In this document: positions 1 to 9,001 of the stretch, in pieces
Layout: the number at the start of each line of letters is the position of its first letter
Numbering within the stretch: the first letter of the stretch is position 1
Assembly: GCA_030267965.1 (NCBI GenBank)
Contig: BRYA01000046.1
Location: 7,093-17,733 of the forward strand
DNA length: 10,641 nt
Direction: 5' to 3'
Origin: Triparma columacea
Lineage: Eukaryota; Sar; Bolidophyceae; Parmales; Triparmaceae
Notes under the pieces: model-generated
Told to the model about the DNA's origin: nothing
The model's database searches: none
What the model saw: the letters and a program-made list of their open reading frames with translations, nothing else
Translations under genes and position numbers: made by a program

Positions 1-3000
1 TGACACAAACACTAGTGTTCTCTTGCTTGCTTTTGCTGGTATATACCCATAAAAGTCTGGGGATGCTTCTCTATTAGCAGGGTCTGTGTCCCAGTCATAA
101 CTTATTGTTGCAGAGGCAAAGCCTGTTGTAATTGCTGACACTGCAACTGAAAGCCATGCTGAAGTTCCAACATCTTTGTCACTTGTCACAATAGCCATAA
201 GTTGGATTATCACTCCAGGGATTGCCTCAGCAAACATTTCAACCATTTTCATAAAAGTCATCTCAGCCATTGGGTTAAGTGCAGTCCCAACCTCTTGCTT
301 TGCTCCTGTTGCTACCTTGTAGGCATCTACTGCAGGTTTGTACCCAAGCAAGATTGGAGTCCACTCCCTTAACACCCTCTTTGTCCCCAACTTCCTGTTC
401 TGTGCCCAAACAATAAGTGTCTGAATTCCAATTGACACTACCAAACTTGCTAAAGATGCCTTAAAGTACCCATACTTCTTATTCTTCCAAAATTTGTATG
501 TCACATAAACATCAGTTAGCAAATCAACCATGCTTGTGGCAGCACCAATAGTCACCCTTGCCTTCAAGCCTAAGTTTGACTTCATAAATAGTTTCGTAAC
601 AACCTCCTCGAGCATTGGCCTTAACCACACTTCTTCATTCATGACTTCTTGCACTTCAGTGAATTGATGTGCCCACTCATCTACAGCATGAGCAGCAGAC
701 AAAGTAGTCAACATTGTTGCTGCCATTGCACTCCCAATCTCCCATCCCCTGGCTTCCTCCTCACTCTTAACTTCTCCCTCATTTGTCGCTCTCCTTTTAA
801 ATTTGTTCATAACCACAGCGTACAGCATAGTTCTCATGAAACCATGCTGCTCTGTAATCTCTTTCAGTGCCCTATTGGCAGCAATAAAGTCCCTTACAAC
901 CTCTACCTTACTGTCCCCAATATTCTTTCTCTTCACTCTCTCCATAAGCTGCTCTCCAAACCTCCTCCCGTCCTCTTCCCCAGCTTCTGTGCTCTTCATC
1001 AGATTATCAAAGTAGTAAGCAGAATCAGTTGCCATGCCCAGTTGCTTGATTACACTCTGTTTGCTGGCACCTTTTCCTAAACCCTTATGTCTAGTCATCA
1101 TTTCAACGTCTGTCTTCATCTGACCAGCCTCTGAGAACCTTACAGCTGTGAAGTACCCTTTGTGTTCAACTGTGATTACAAGTGTCTTGTTGTTAACTCT
1201 GTGAATCATAAGCTGGGATTCAACTCCACTATTAAGGTTCCAGAAGAATGCTGCAATTTCCTTGTGGGATGTTCTCGCAGATATTGAAGTCTTCCCCCAT
1301 CCCATTCCCTTCTCTGCCTTTATCAATGTCTGTCCAGACAATGCACTACTGATCTCTTGAGCTCCGTCAATCTCGTCAAAATGACTTTCAATATTTGGTG
1401 CTCCCTCAATTGCAATCTCTTCAAACTTTTCTTTGATCTGCTGTCTCTTGAAGGTGTCCATTTCTCTGCTTCTGTCAAACTTCTTCCTCATTATTGATAG
1501 ATGAGTAAGGAATTTTCCTGCTACTCTGTTCACAAATGCTGTGGGAATTATACCTGCAAAATCTACCTTTGTTGTGTAGGTCACCTTCGTTTGGTGTATA
1601 TCTCCAATTGGATCCAAAGCTTGTATGGTCCAAACTGTTGATGCAGAACCCAACACGTTTACGCTTGGTGATGATTTGTTGGTGTCGGCAACATTGATGG
1701 TAACCTTTTTGTCCTCTTTTTTCCATGTTATTGTTGATCTGAATTCTCTGAAAGACAAACCGGGGATTCTGAGGTCTCTGGTGGAATTGTAATTGAGAGA
1801 ATGATGGTTGATATGCTCTACATCAACAGAGACTAAACCGTGCTGCTTCATGTTCCTTCTTGTTTCTCTAGAATCCAGGTCTGTTATTACCCAGGCAGCA
1901 CAAATCTCGAGTGATTCATCCAGTACAGTAGTGGCAAAACCAGTCCCACTGCTTGCCCCATCAACATGAACTCGCTTCATCTTGACCCTCTCATCAGGAC
2001 TCTTCAAATCATCAAAATTCCTCCCCTCCTTGCAATTCTCGTAGAACTCCTTCCCCTTCCTAATCGCCTTTTCCTCCTCTTTGGTATAATCTTGAGGCTC
2101 ATTCTTGATGATGTTTGCAAGGTATTCCATCGCAGCCCTGTCAATCTTATCATCACTCTGGTGAAACTTCTTCCGCAATTCAATCATGTTGCTTGCATAC
2201 CCGGTTGACAAGCGATTCATGATAAAACTTGGCACAGAGCCCTTGATGTCCACCTTAGAAGCAAATGTGACTCTAGTCTGGGGAACACCACCAGTGGTTT
2301 TGAGTGCTTCAAACATCCAGGTAGTTCTTCCTGATGCTCGCACAGTTTGAGAGCTCAATGGGAAATCTTCATCAAGCAAGTTGGTGTCCTTGTACACGGT
2401 CCAACAGACCTTGTCTCCTTCCTCCTTTTGCCAGCAAATAAAGCTTCTCCATTCCCTATCAGAAAGCCCTCGTACCCCGAGACTCCTCCTGTTTAAATAA
2501 AGCTGTGAGTGGCTGTTCTGCTTCTTCGTTTCGATCGTCTTGTACTTCTTTCCAAGTTTGGCCTGCCTCTGCCTTGAATCCTTAATGAACTCATATGCCA
2601 CGCACTCTGCAAGTGAAGCATCTACGACAGTCTCACACACGCCAACCACCAGGCCTTCACCCTCGAGGTGCACACCTTTCAACTTCACCCTGGGATCTGG
2701 ACTCTTCACATTCTTGAATTTCTTGCTTGCCACACACTTCTCATAGAACTCCTTGCCATCCCTCATCACTGCGTCCTCCTCTTCGCTATAATCCTGTGGC
2801 TCATTCCTAATAATATTGGCTAGAGCCCCCAGCGCGGCTTGGTCAATCTCCTCATCAGTCTGTTCGTTGTTACCGACACTGACTGGGGACAGTTGGATCG
2901 CTTCGGCTTTTTTTCCCTCCAGATTTTCGGCGTTGTCAAGCTCGTCGGGGGGATCGTCGACTCGAGTAACGCGTCCCTTCTCCATATCATTGTCATTGAT

Positions 3001-3153
3001 CAACTCAATAATATCGTCAGGAGCACCAACAATCTCCTCATTTACTTCGCTCTTTACGTCGACGTTTTTTTCTTGGTCAGTGAGGCCCTTCTCGTTGTCA
3101 TTTACGGCGATGACTTGCTCGTCCTCCTGCTTGGGGCTAACATTCATGCTCAT
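1..3153 (-). CDS. Tandem START-domain protein with Xkr-like C-terminal membrane module (3' partial)
   Basis: The frame is open for 1051 codons from ATG 3153 to the window edge with no stop and no need for an intron. ATG 3153 is the first in-frame Met after an in-frame TAA at 3265-3267. Residues 1-100 are acidic and low complexity. Two START-like lipid-binding units follow (about 103-335 and 337-563), each beginning with a helix containing NEPQDY and each ending in the START signature: TRVTFASKVDIKG from residue 293 and TKVTYTTKVDFAG from 522. The earlier strand motifs GLSDREWRS (229) and GLSFREFRS also match. A third unit (about 565-690) keeps only the first half of a START-like fold. Residues 690-860 look helical. 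Residues 860-1020 hold hydrophobic segments with LLTDVYVTYKFW (878-889), a strong helix at 897-918, and FAEAIPGVIIQL (974-985), which resembles the TD and E-x-x-PQ-x-x-LQ motifs of XK-related proteins. START domains bind lipids and some Xkr proteins scramble phospholipids. A lipid-linked membrane role is inference. Confidence 0.88.
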   Translation of the reverse strand, partial: MSMNVSPKQEDEQVIAVNDNEKGLTDQEKNVDVKSEVNEEIVGAPDDIIELINDNDMEKGRVTRVDDPPDELDNAENLEGKKAEAIQLSPVSVGNNEQTDEEIDQAALGALANIIRNEPQDYSEEEDAVMRDGKEFYEKCVASKKFKNVKSPDPRVKLKGVHLEGEGLVVGVCETVVDASLAECVAYEFIKDSRQRQAKLGKKYKTIETKKQNSHSQLYLNRRSLGVRGLSDREWRSFICWQKEEGDKVCWTVYKDTNLLDEDFPLSSQTVRASGRTTWMFEALKTTGGVPQTRVTFASKVDIKGSVPSFIMNRLSTGYASNMIELRKKFHQSDDKIDRAAMEYLANIIKNEPQDYTKEEEKAIRKGKEFYENCKEGRNFDDLKSPDERVKMKRVHVDGASSGTGFATTVLDESLEICAAWVITDLDSRETRRNMKQHGLVSVDVEHINHHSLNYNSTRDLRIPGLSFREFRSTITWKKEDKKVTINVADTNKSSPSVNVLGSASTVWTIQALDPIGDIHQTKVTYTTKVDFAGIIPTAFVNRVAGKFLTHLSIMRKKFDRSREMDTFKRQQIKEKFEEIAIEGAPNIESHFDEIDGAQEISSALSGQTLIKAEKGMGWGKTSISARTSHKEIAAFFWNLNSGVESQLMIHRVNNKTLVITVEHKGYFTAVRFSEAGQMKTDVEMMTRHKGLGKGASKQSVIKQLGMATDSAYYFDNLMKSTEAGEEDGRRFGEQLMERVKRKNIGDSKVEVVRDFIAANRALKEITEQHGFMRTMLYAVVMNKFKRRATNEGEVKSEEEARGWEIGSAMAATMLTTLSAAHAVDEWAHQFTEVQEVMNEEVWLRPMLEEVVTKLFMKSNLGLKARVTIGAATSMVDLLTDVYVTYKFWKNKKYGYFKASLASLVVSIGIQTLIVWAQNRKLGTKRVLREWTPILLGYKPAVDAYKVATGAKQEVGTALNPMAEMTFMKMVEMFAEAIPGVIIQLMAIVTSDKDVGTSAWLSVAVSAITTGFASATISYDWDTDPANREASPDFYGYIPAKASKRTLVFVS
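1462..2847 (-). repeat. Two tandem START-like units inside the coding sequence
   Basis: Unit 1 runs from about 2847 to 2146 and unit 2 from 2145 to about 1462, with a period near 230 codons. Both open with a matching helix (A-x-x-x-LANII-x-NEPQDY, then K-x-K/D-G-K-EFYE-x-C) and both close with a [RKK]F segment after the VDxxGxxP motif. Amino-acid similarity is clear, but the DNA has diverged, so this is an old internal duplication. Confidence 0.8.
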
Positions 3154-4142
3154 GAGGGGGGGGGAGGCTGAAAGGTGGAAGGATAGTTTGGGGATAAGTG
3201 AGATGTATTTTGGAACGGTATCGGTCACTGCGAGATGATGAGGGGCAACAAGAGTTTTCGCTAATTAATATACGGCGATTGACTCCAGTGCAGTCAACCA
3301 ACCCCACCGTCCTGGTCGAGGCACCAAGGTAGATTTGAGTTGACCTTGTATTTTAACGTTGCGGTCGTTTCTTCCTCAATTTTACGTCTCGCACCCCCCG
3401 AGCTTGGGTCTCCATGCACATTCTTACCTTCAACGAAGCTTACAGGGGCTAATTCTTGGGATTTACTTTGGCTGAGGACGGGAAGGGGAAAGGGGGGAGG
3501 GTGGTGAGGGATAAAGGGTGATATATTCGTCAAAAGATCTCAGAAATTTCCGAAGTAGGACAATGTAAGCCCGGGAGTGTAGCTAAATTCCCCGTCGGGC
3601 ATCTCATGAGATGGATAATCCATGGATTCGGAATTTACTGGTTTCGGGGGAGACCTTGTGATATGTCTATATACGGCCGAATTTGTGTTTCTTTTTCATC
3701 AAGTGCGCCAATCAATAAACAGCGGCAACTCCTCGTACGTCCTCACCTCTAAATTTCGCTTTGCTTGGTTCTTTTCCAAAATAAAACAATGTGGTTCAAA
3801 GTTGGCTGCATTTACTAAACTCCCAGGGCCGTCCCGGTGCCCTCCCTCATTCGCCTTCGGTCGCCAAAGCGCTGAACGCCATAAAAAGCCAGTGTATTTT
3901 TTTTCCCAACGACATTCGATCTTCAGTCAAGGATCGCTTCTTTCCAAGGAAGGGGGGGGAGTGAACAGGAACGGAACGGACGAGGCGACCGAAGGAACAA
4001 AAGTATGAGGTTCGGAACACCAAGCTAAAACTTCGGCCCATACTGAATCGACAATTCTATCCGCTCTCTGCTCCCCCACAGCCTCCCCTTTAGGGATCCG
4101 GTCAAAAAAACACCTTTTGTGAAGCAAAATGATGTAACATTA
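3154..4142. other. Intergenic region: CLF1 3' flank and START-gene promoter
   Basis: This 989-bp stretch separates the CLF1 stop from the START-gene ATG. Both genes are on the minus strand, so it should hold the CLF1 3' UTR and the promoter and leader of the downstream gene. Open frames inside it (for example 3622-4008 on the plus strand) have no recognisable domains or biased composition, and I do not call them genes. It contains a G-rich plus-strand tract at 3480-3510 and a nine-G run at 3156-3164 right before the START-gene ATG. I saw no tRNA or snRNA signature. Confidence 0.6.
3263..3275 (-). promoter_or_regulatory. Possible TATA-like element upstream of the START gene
   Basis: Read on the minus strand the sequence is GTATATTAATTAG, about 110 bp upstream of the ATG at 3153. 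It stands out as AT-rich in a mixed-composition region. The position would suit a TATA box with a leader of about 80 nt, but this is composition evidence only. A pyrimidine tract ending in TTTCAG lies 15-20 nt before the ATG and could alternatively be the acceptor of a leader intron. Confidence 0.25.
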
Positions 4143-6775
4143 CTACGACGAGATGTCGTCCGCCTTCCTCTTCTGCGCCTCTGCCTGCTGCTTCTTCCAC
4201 TTTGCCGCCATTTCGAGGATTTTGAGATTCCCCCCAGCCTTCTTGTCGTCCGGGAAGACGAATTCGTAGTACTCCTCCCAACCAAGCTCCGCCCCGGTGT
4301 GAAGGTCCGTCTTCATCCTCTTCTTCTTGATCCTTCTGGGGAGCTTTGCCTCGACCTCGGCGACCTTCTCGGCGCTTCCCTGCTCCTTCTCCATTGTCCT
4401 CCAGGCGTCGAGGAGCATCACCCGCTCCTCTCTGAGATCATCCTCCTTAAGCCGGTCGTAAGCCTTCTGGTAGACGTCCCTGGCGGCCGAGACCCCCTTT
4501 CCAACCTCCGTAGCCTCGAAATTCGCGAAGCTTATCCAGACCTTGACGTGGCCAGTCTTCTCCAGCAGTCTCTCAAACAGCGCCCTCGCTTTGTCCCCTT
4601 CACCCTGGTTGATCTCAAAGTCGATGAAGCCCTTCCAGAGCACCTCGGGCATGTCGAGGCTCTGCTGTCCAACGGCGAGCTCCAGGAGAGCCCTGCACCT
4701 GTCAACCTCCCCGACGCTCTCCTCGAGTTCCGAGAACTTTTTCCACGCCTCGCAGTTCTCGGGGTACGTCTCGAGGTACTTGCCGTAGAGGGTCCTGCAC
4801 CTGTCGACTTCCCCGAGGGCCAGCTCGAACTTGATGTATTCCTTGAAAAGGCTTTCCTTCCCGCAGAGCCCGATGGCCCTTCCCATGACTGCCCTCGCTG
4901 CCTTGAGGTCCCTCCTCCTAATGTGGCACTTGGCGGTGAGGACCCAGAGCTTGGCGAAACTAAATGACTTGTGGGGGATGACTCCGAGGCAGGCGTTGTA
5001 GACCTTAATGGCCTGTGCGGAATCCTCCATCTCGAGCTCCTCATAAAGCGCGTAGTTGATCCAGACGTAAATGTACCTCCTCCAAAACTTCTTGTCGTTG
5101 GCGGGAGGGATGTTCGCCACGGCCCTCTCGAAGACGTCCCTGACGTCGGCGGGGGATCCGTGGGTCTCTTCCAGCTTCGTCCATTCAAGCCAGCTGTCAT
5201 AGTCGGTGGGATCCGCCTCGACCTTGGCCCTATACTCGGCCCTCTGCTTGGTGAGGATGAGGTTCTCTACCCCTTCCTTGTTCCCGAACTTCTTCTCGAA
5301 GGCAACGTAGGCCTTGTAGAGATCGACCCTGCGGGACTTTTCGTTATCGTCGACCTCGTCTGCGTCCTCTGTGACCTTGTGAGAGTTCCCCTGCCCCAGC
5401 TTGAAGGTGTCGACGGCGTGCATGTAGATGATCCTGGCCCTCTCGTACTCCCCGTGGCGTTCCTCGAAGCTTGCGAAGTACTTGAAGACCTTGGCGTTGA
5501 CCTCCTCGATCTCCAGCTCAGAGAGGGTTCTCTCGTAGACCTCCCTGGACAGGACAACGTCCTTGGCGTCGTACTCGGCCCACCTGGCGTACTTAAGGTA
5601 AGACCGGACCGAGGGGTAGGAGGCGCAGTACCTCTCCAGAACGTTCTTGGCCAGGACGAGGTCTCCGCACCGTCCCTCAAATCTAGCAAAGCTCAGCCAA
5701 GCGTTGTCGTCGGGTTGCCACTCCATCCACCTCTCCCACACCGCTCTAGCCTTGGGGAGGTCCCCGACCATCTCCTCCATGTAAGTGTACTTGTACCAGA
5801 GCTGGTCGACCCTGGGGAGGATGGAAACTGTGTGGGTGGTTGGGTAAGAGTGGGAGTGGAGGGGGGTTGTAAGTACATTGTGATATGGAGGAGCGAAGAT
5901 GAAGGGCGACACTCAGGGCGAAGCTTAAGGCGACGCACAGGGCGACGCTCAGGTCGACGCTCAGGGCGACGCTAAGGGCGACGCTCAGGGTGACACACAG
6001 GGCGACGCTTAGGGCGACAAAATGCATCCTTCTCGCGAATCTCTTCGCTTCGCTCGTCACCTCTCCTCTCACCTGCCCTGTCCCATACATTCCTGGCGTG
6101 GTTGACGAACTCATTCCTCATCTCGAACTCAGCGTATTTGAGCCATAGTAGGGGACCACGGTGGTCCACCTCGAGCGCCCTCTCGTATATGCTCCTCGCC
6201 CTCTCGAGCTCCTTGTTCTCCTCCTCAAAGTTGGCGTACTTCACCCACGTCCCCAGGTGCTCTCTCTGCCTCCTGATCTCGTCCTCGAACGTCTTCCTCC
6301 TCAGTCGAAGCTGAGACTGGTACTCCTCCGCGTCATTAACTTTGTTCACGACGACCCCAGCAACATTGGAAGTTAGGTCTTGACGCTCACTAGCCTCTCG
6401 AATTAGTTGCTCTGCTGAAATCTGCGGTATTAAGGAACGAGGGAGTGTTTGATTTAGTGTCGATGTTTAAGAGGTATAGATAAGCTGGAAAGTCAGAACA
6501 AACGGCAGATTGACGTCTCATATTGCCCCCTTTTATAGCCCTCGGCTTCACGACCACTCTCGGGTTTCTGACAAAATTGTTCAAACTTCATCTAATCGTT
6601 CTCCTGGTTCGGTAGGGAGGAAATGTCCAATAATTTTGACGACAAATGTGATCATATTGCCTCCTAAGCTCATAGGAGAGCAGGCACAACAGCACCCATC
6701 CAACGTTCTTCGCCGAAGACTCACCTGGATGGCAGCAGGCGCCCTATTCTTTACTTGGTTCCCACGATTGGACAT
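4143..6775 (-). CDS. CLF1: Crooked-neck/Clf1 HAT-repeat splicing factor
   Basis: The three-exon model is join(6725..6775, 6073..6421, 4143..5827), which gives 2085 nt and 694 aa, the usual length for Clf1/Syf3/CRNKL1. Exon 1 encodes MSNRGNQVKNRAPAAIQ and ends at CAG|GTGAGT. Exon 2 resumes after CCGCAG with ISAEQLIREASERQ, the conserved N-terminal Crn motif. Exon 2 ends at GCAG|GTGAGA, and exon 3 starts after CACACAG, rebuilding DRAVSILPRVDQLWYKY across the junction. The remainder is a long run of HAT half-TPR repeats (W-x-x-Y/F ... E ... A-R-x-V/I-x-E-R), ending in the typical GWEEYYEFVFPDD and KWKKQQ segments. In other eukaryotes this protein is a scaffold of the Prp19/NTC-associated spliceosome in the nucleus. 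Codon usage is strongly GC-ending, which leaves long shadow frames on the opposite strand. No frameshift or missing segment is visible. Confidence 0.95.
5828..6072 (-). other. CLF1 intron 2 (245 bp, phase 1)
   Basis: The donor is GCAG|GTGAGAGG and the acceptor is CCACCCACACAG. The join falls inside a codon and produces DRAVSILPRVDQ, which matches the family across the junction. Reading through the intron in the exon-2 frame reaches a stop at 5972, so retention would truncate the protein. About half of the intron is the 12-bp minisatellite described separately. Confidence 0.88.
5901..6018. repeat. 12-bp minisatellite inside CLF1 intron 2
   Basis: About nine imperfect copies of a 12-base unit close to GACGCTCAGGGC (plus strand) run from 5908 to 6015, with partial units at both ends. 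Variants differ at one to three bases (for example GACGCTAAGGGC and GACACACAGGGC). Because 12 is a multiple of three, one minus-strand frame reads a repeating VALS-like peptide. This frame is not the CLF1 frame and is not called coding. Confidence 0.9.
6422..6724 (-). other. CLF1 intron 1 (303 bp, phase 0)
   Basis: The donor is CAG|GTGAGT and the acceptor is AATACCGCAG. Removing it joins the two halves of the conserved N-terminal motif AIQ|ISAEQ. A second pyrimidine-rich AG (GACTTTCCAG, near 6490) lies upstream of the chosen acceptor and is not needed by homology. I see no nested gene or repeat inside. Confidence 0.85.
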
Positions 6776-6999
6776 ATTGGCTTATTGAAACGAGTGGTAC
6801 AAGGGCGTACAATACGTGCTCGGACCAAATTGAAAAAGTCAATTTCTGGTGTTTTGTGGTGTGCTTAATTTTGCTCTTGCATCTCTAGTAAAAAGTGAAG
6901 ACGATTCACACGTAAAGGACGTCCTTATACTTCCCTTTTCCTCCCCTTCCCCCCTTCCCCCCTTCCCCCCTTCCCCGCCTTCCCCCAAAAACTCGCACC
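6776..6999. other. Intergenic region between SET gene 3' end and CLF1 start
   Basis: This 224-bp gap must carry both the 3' UTR of the SET gene and the CLF1 promoter and leader. It contains the C-rich tract at 6931-6986 and AT-richer sequence at about 6820-6900. I see no clear TATA box and no additional gene. Confidence 0.6.
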
Positions 7000-7556
7000 T
7001 CACTCGTCGTCACCACAGTCCTTCTGTCCCGCGTAAGTGAATCCATATGTCCGAACGAATTTCTGCTTGCAATCATCGTTGTACCAATACAGGATCTCCT
7101 CCCCCTTCTTAATCGAGCACCGTGCTCTACAAACAAAGTGCATCTTTTCCTTCGGCATTATACTGCCTACCCCGTTGTACCAACCTCCCTGGTATTCCCC
7201 CTCGCACTTCAGGCACCCTCCTTGTCTCCCGAAGTTCATCAATGCTGCCACCGGCGCCATGTGGTACAATTCGCTGTTTTTCCTCCCTGGTGCGAGATCC
7301 CCGCTTGGGTAGTCCCCGAATTCTGCTCCCCAGTATCTGCTCGCGATCATATTCCATGCCCATATGAAGTTGTCCAAAGACAAGATGGGCTTGCCCTTGT
7401 GCATGATGTCTTTGCCGAAGATTTCGGGGTGCTCCTCGCTCAGGGGCAATAGCACCTTGTCGTGGAATTCCCAGGCCCATATCCTATCTTCCTTTGTTTT
7501 CTCCATCAGCTTGGGGTACTCGATGGGAGGATACACCTCTTCCATCTTCTCGTTTC
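6899..7556. repeat. Direct segmental duplicate, copy 1 (partner 9966-10641)
   Basis: Homology to 9966-10641 covers the terminal SET exon plus about 100 bp of 3' flank. The coding parts are at a constant offset of 3085 bp with no indels. The flank shows small indels in the C-rich tract and near 6912-6930. Similarity ends upstream of the shared GACGATTCACA. Confidence 0.9.
6931..6986 (-). repeat. G-rich (sense) tract after the SET-gene stop, about 8-bp period
   Basis: The plus strand is purely pyrimidine apart from one G and has a CCCCTTCC-like period of 8. The SET transcript therefore contains GGGGAAGG-type repeats starting 13 nt after its TGA. Several G-runs of four to six give many possible G-quadruplex registers. 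A longer homologous tract follows the neighbouring SET gene at 10003-10071. A role in 3'-end formation or RNA folding is inference. Confidence 0.85.
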
Positions 7557-8970
7557 CCATGTAAATCGGGAAGTAGCTCAGGTCGGTGTCAAGAATATAC
7601 TCAATGTAGATATGAAACTTGGACTTGTGTGTGGTGTGAGTGACAACGGATAAATATTCGTAAGAAAAATGGCCAAAACGCATCGCTCTCGACACGCACA
7701 CTCACCTTCTCCCCAAGGCTAACGTGATAAAGCAGAACGAGCGGGAGCATCCAAGCATCAAAAATATCAGTGTCGGTATTGCCATCTTCAAAGAACCATT
7801 TCATGGCGTTCTCGAAAGCCTTGCTTCCGTTCCCGATCACTGGTCTCAAAAGTGGTTCGTCCTCCACTGAGTTTCCCCAAGTAAACAGGCTGGTGTACGG
7901 CACCTTTACGACAATGTCCCCCCTTCCCATGTCCCTCGTCGCCTTCACACCAAGCAGCTTCTCGGGTCCTCCGACTTTCGAATAGTTAAAGTACGCCGCC
8001 TCGTGGTAGTGCTCAATGCCAAGTTCCGTCTTCACCCACTCCAACACTGCGTTACCTTGCAAAACCTTCTCTGAGGGGCTGAGGGGGCTGCTGGAGGGTA
8101 GGACGGGAACCCTATTCATCTTTATTTCGCGAGTTCGGCAGTCATCCACCCCAAGGGGGACGAAACCGTACGTGTGAGCAAAATCTGTTGTAGAGTGTGG
8201 GGTCGGTAGGGAAGGTTGGGGGGGTTAGGTATTTTCTTTTCCACCGTCTCCTTCGGTAATGCGCACCTTGCTTGCAATCGTCGTTGTACCAAAAGTGAAC
8301 TTCTTCGCCTTTCTTGATGGGGCAAGTAATCGTGCAGACAAAATGCATCTCGTCGGGGTCGGATTTACCGCGTTCTGCGTAGGTGCCTTCACATTCGGCA
8401 CAGCCTCCGCCGGGTCCGAAGTTCATCAGCTCTCCCACGGGCACTAACATGTGAATCTCGTTGTCGTCCAAGTAGGGAATAGCGCTCGGCTCGTTTCCGT
8501 CACCCAAACTTGAGAAGGTTCCAGGGCCCCAGACCCTAGACTTCGCCATGGTAAAAGCCCATGCATAGTTGTCGCTAGATGAGATGGGACGACCATTGAC
8601 CAAAATGTTGTCGCCAAACAACTCGGGGAAATCCGAACTCAAAGGAACTAGGATTTTTTCATGGAACCTGGCTATGAACGCCCTGTCCTCATGAGCCCTC
8701 CGTTTAATATCGGGGTAGTCTGCTGGTGGGAACAACTTGTCGGTCTCTGAGTCGCTGAGGAACAAAGGGAAATTCTTGATGTCGGTGTCTTCGATGTACT
8801 TGAGGTAAGGATAGAACTTGGACTGTGTGAAGAGGGTGGGTTAGGGGCAGGGAGAGTTGTTGGGTTAGGGTTAGTGCTGGAATAAGGTGCGCCACATCAC
8901 TGCCATCGTCGTTATCGATATCGTCGTCGCCGCTCCCCTCGCCCCTCGCCCCCCATCCTTCCACATGCAC

Positions 8971-9001
<31 letters not shown>

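Noticed and set aside
649..1080. Plus-strand frames opposite the START/Xkr-like gene
   Set aside because: Shadow of a 1051-codon conserved frame. The translation is Ser/Leu/Cys-rich without a motif.
3622..4008. 128-codon plus-strand frame in the intergenic region
   Set aside because: No recognisable domain, no codon bias like its neighbours, and it would overlap the expected CLF1 3' UTR antisense.
4119..5975. Long plus-strand open frames (282 and 334 codons) opposite CLF1
   Set aside because: They mirror the GC-ending codons of the conserved CLF1 exon, have leucine/valine/proline-rich low-information translations and match no family I know.
5746..6114. VALS-repeat peptide frame in CLF1 intron 2
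   Set aside because: It comes from the 12-bp minisatellite in a frame different from both flanking exons. Family conservation requires the intron to be removed.
7601..8149. Separate single-SET gene beginning at the GTG 8149 or ATG 8119
   Set aside because: GTG is not a usual eukaryotic start, and the spliced frame from SET unit 1 enters here without a break. Kept only as an alternative model.
8838..8875. Telomere-like GGGTTAGGGTTAG sequence
   Set aside because: Only about two exact units. On the sense strand the CTAACCC motifs sit where intron branch points are expected before the acceptor at 8823.
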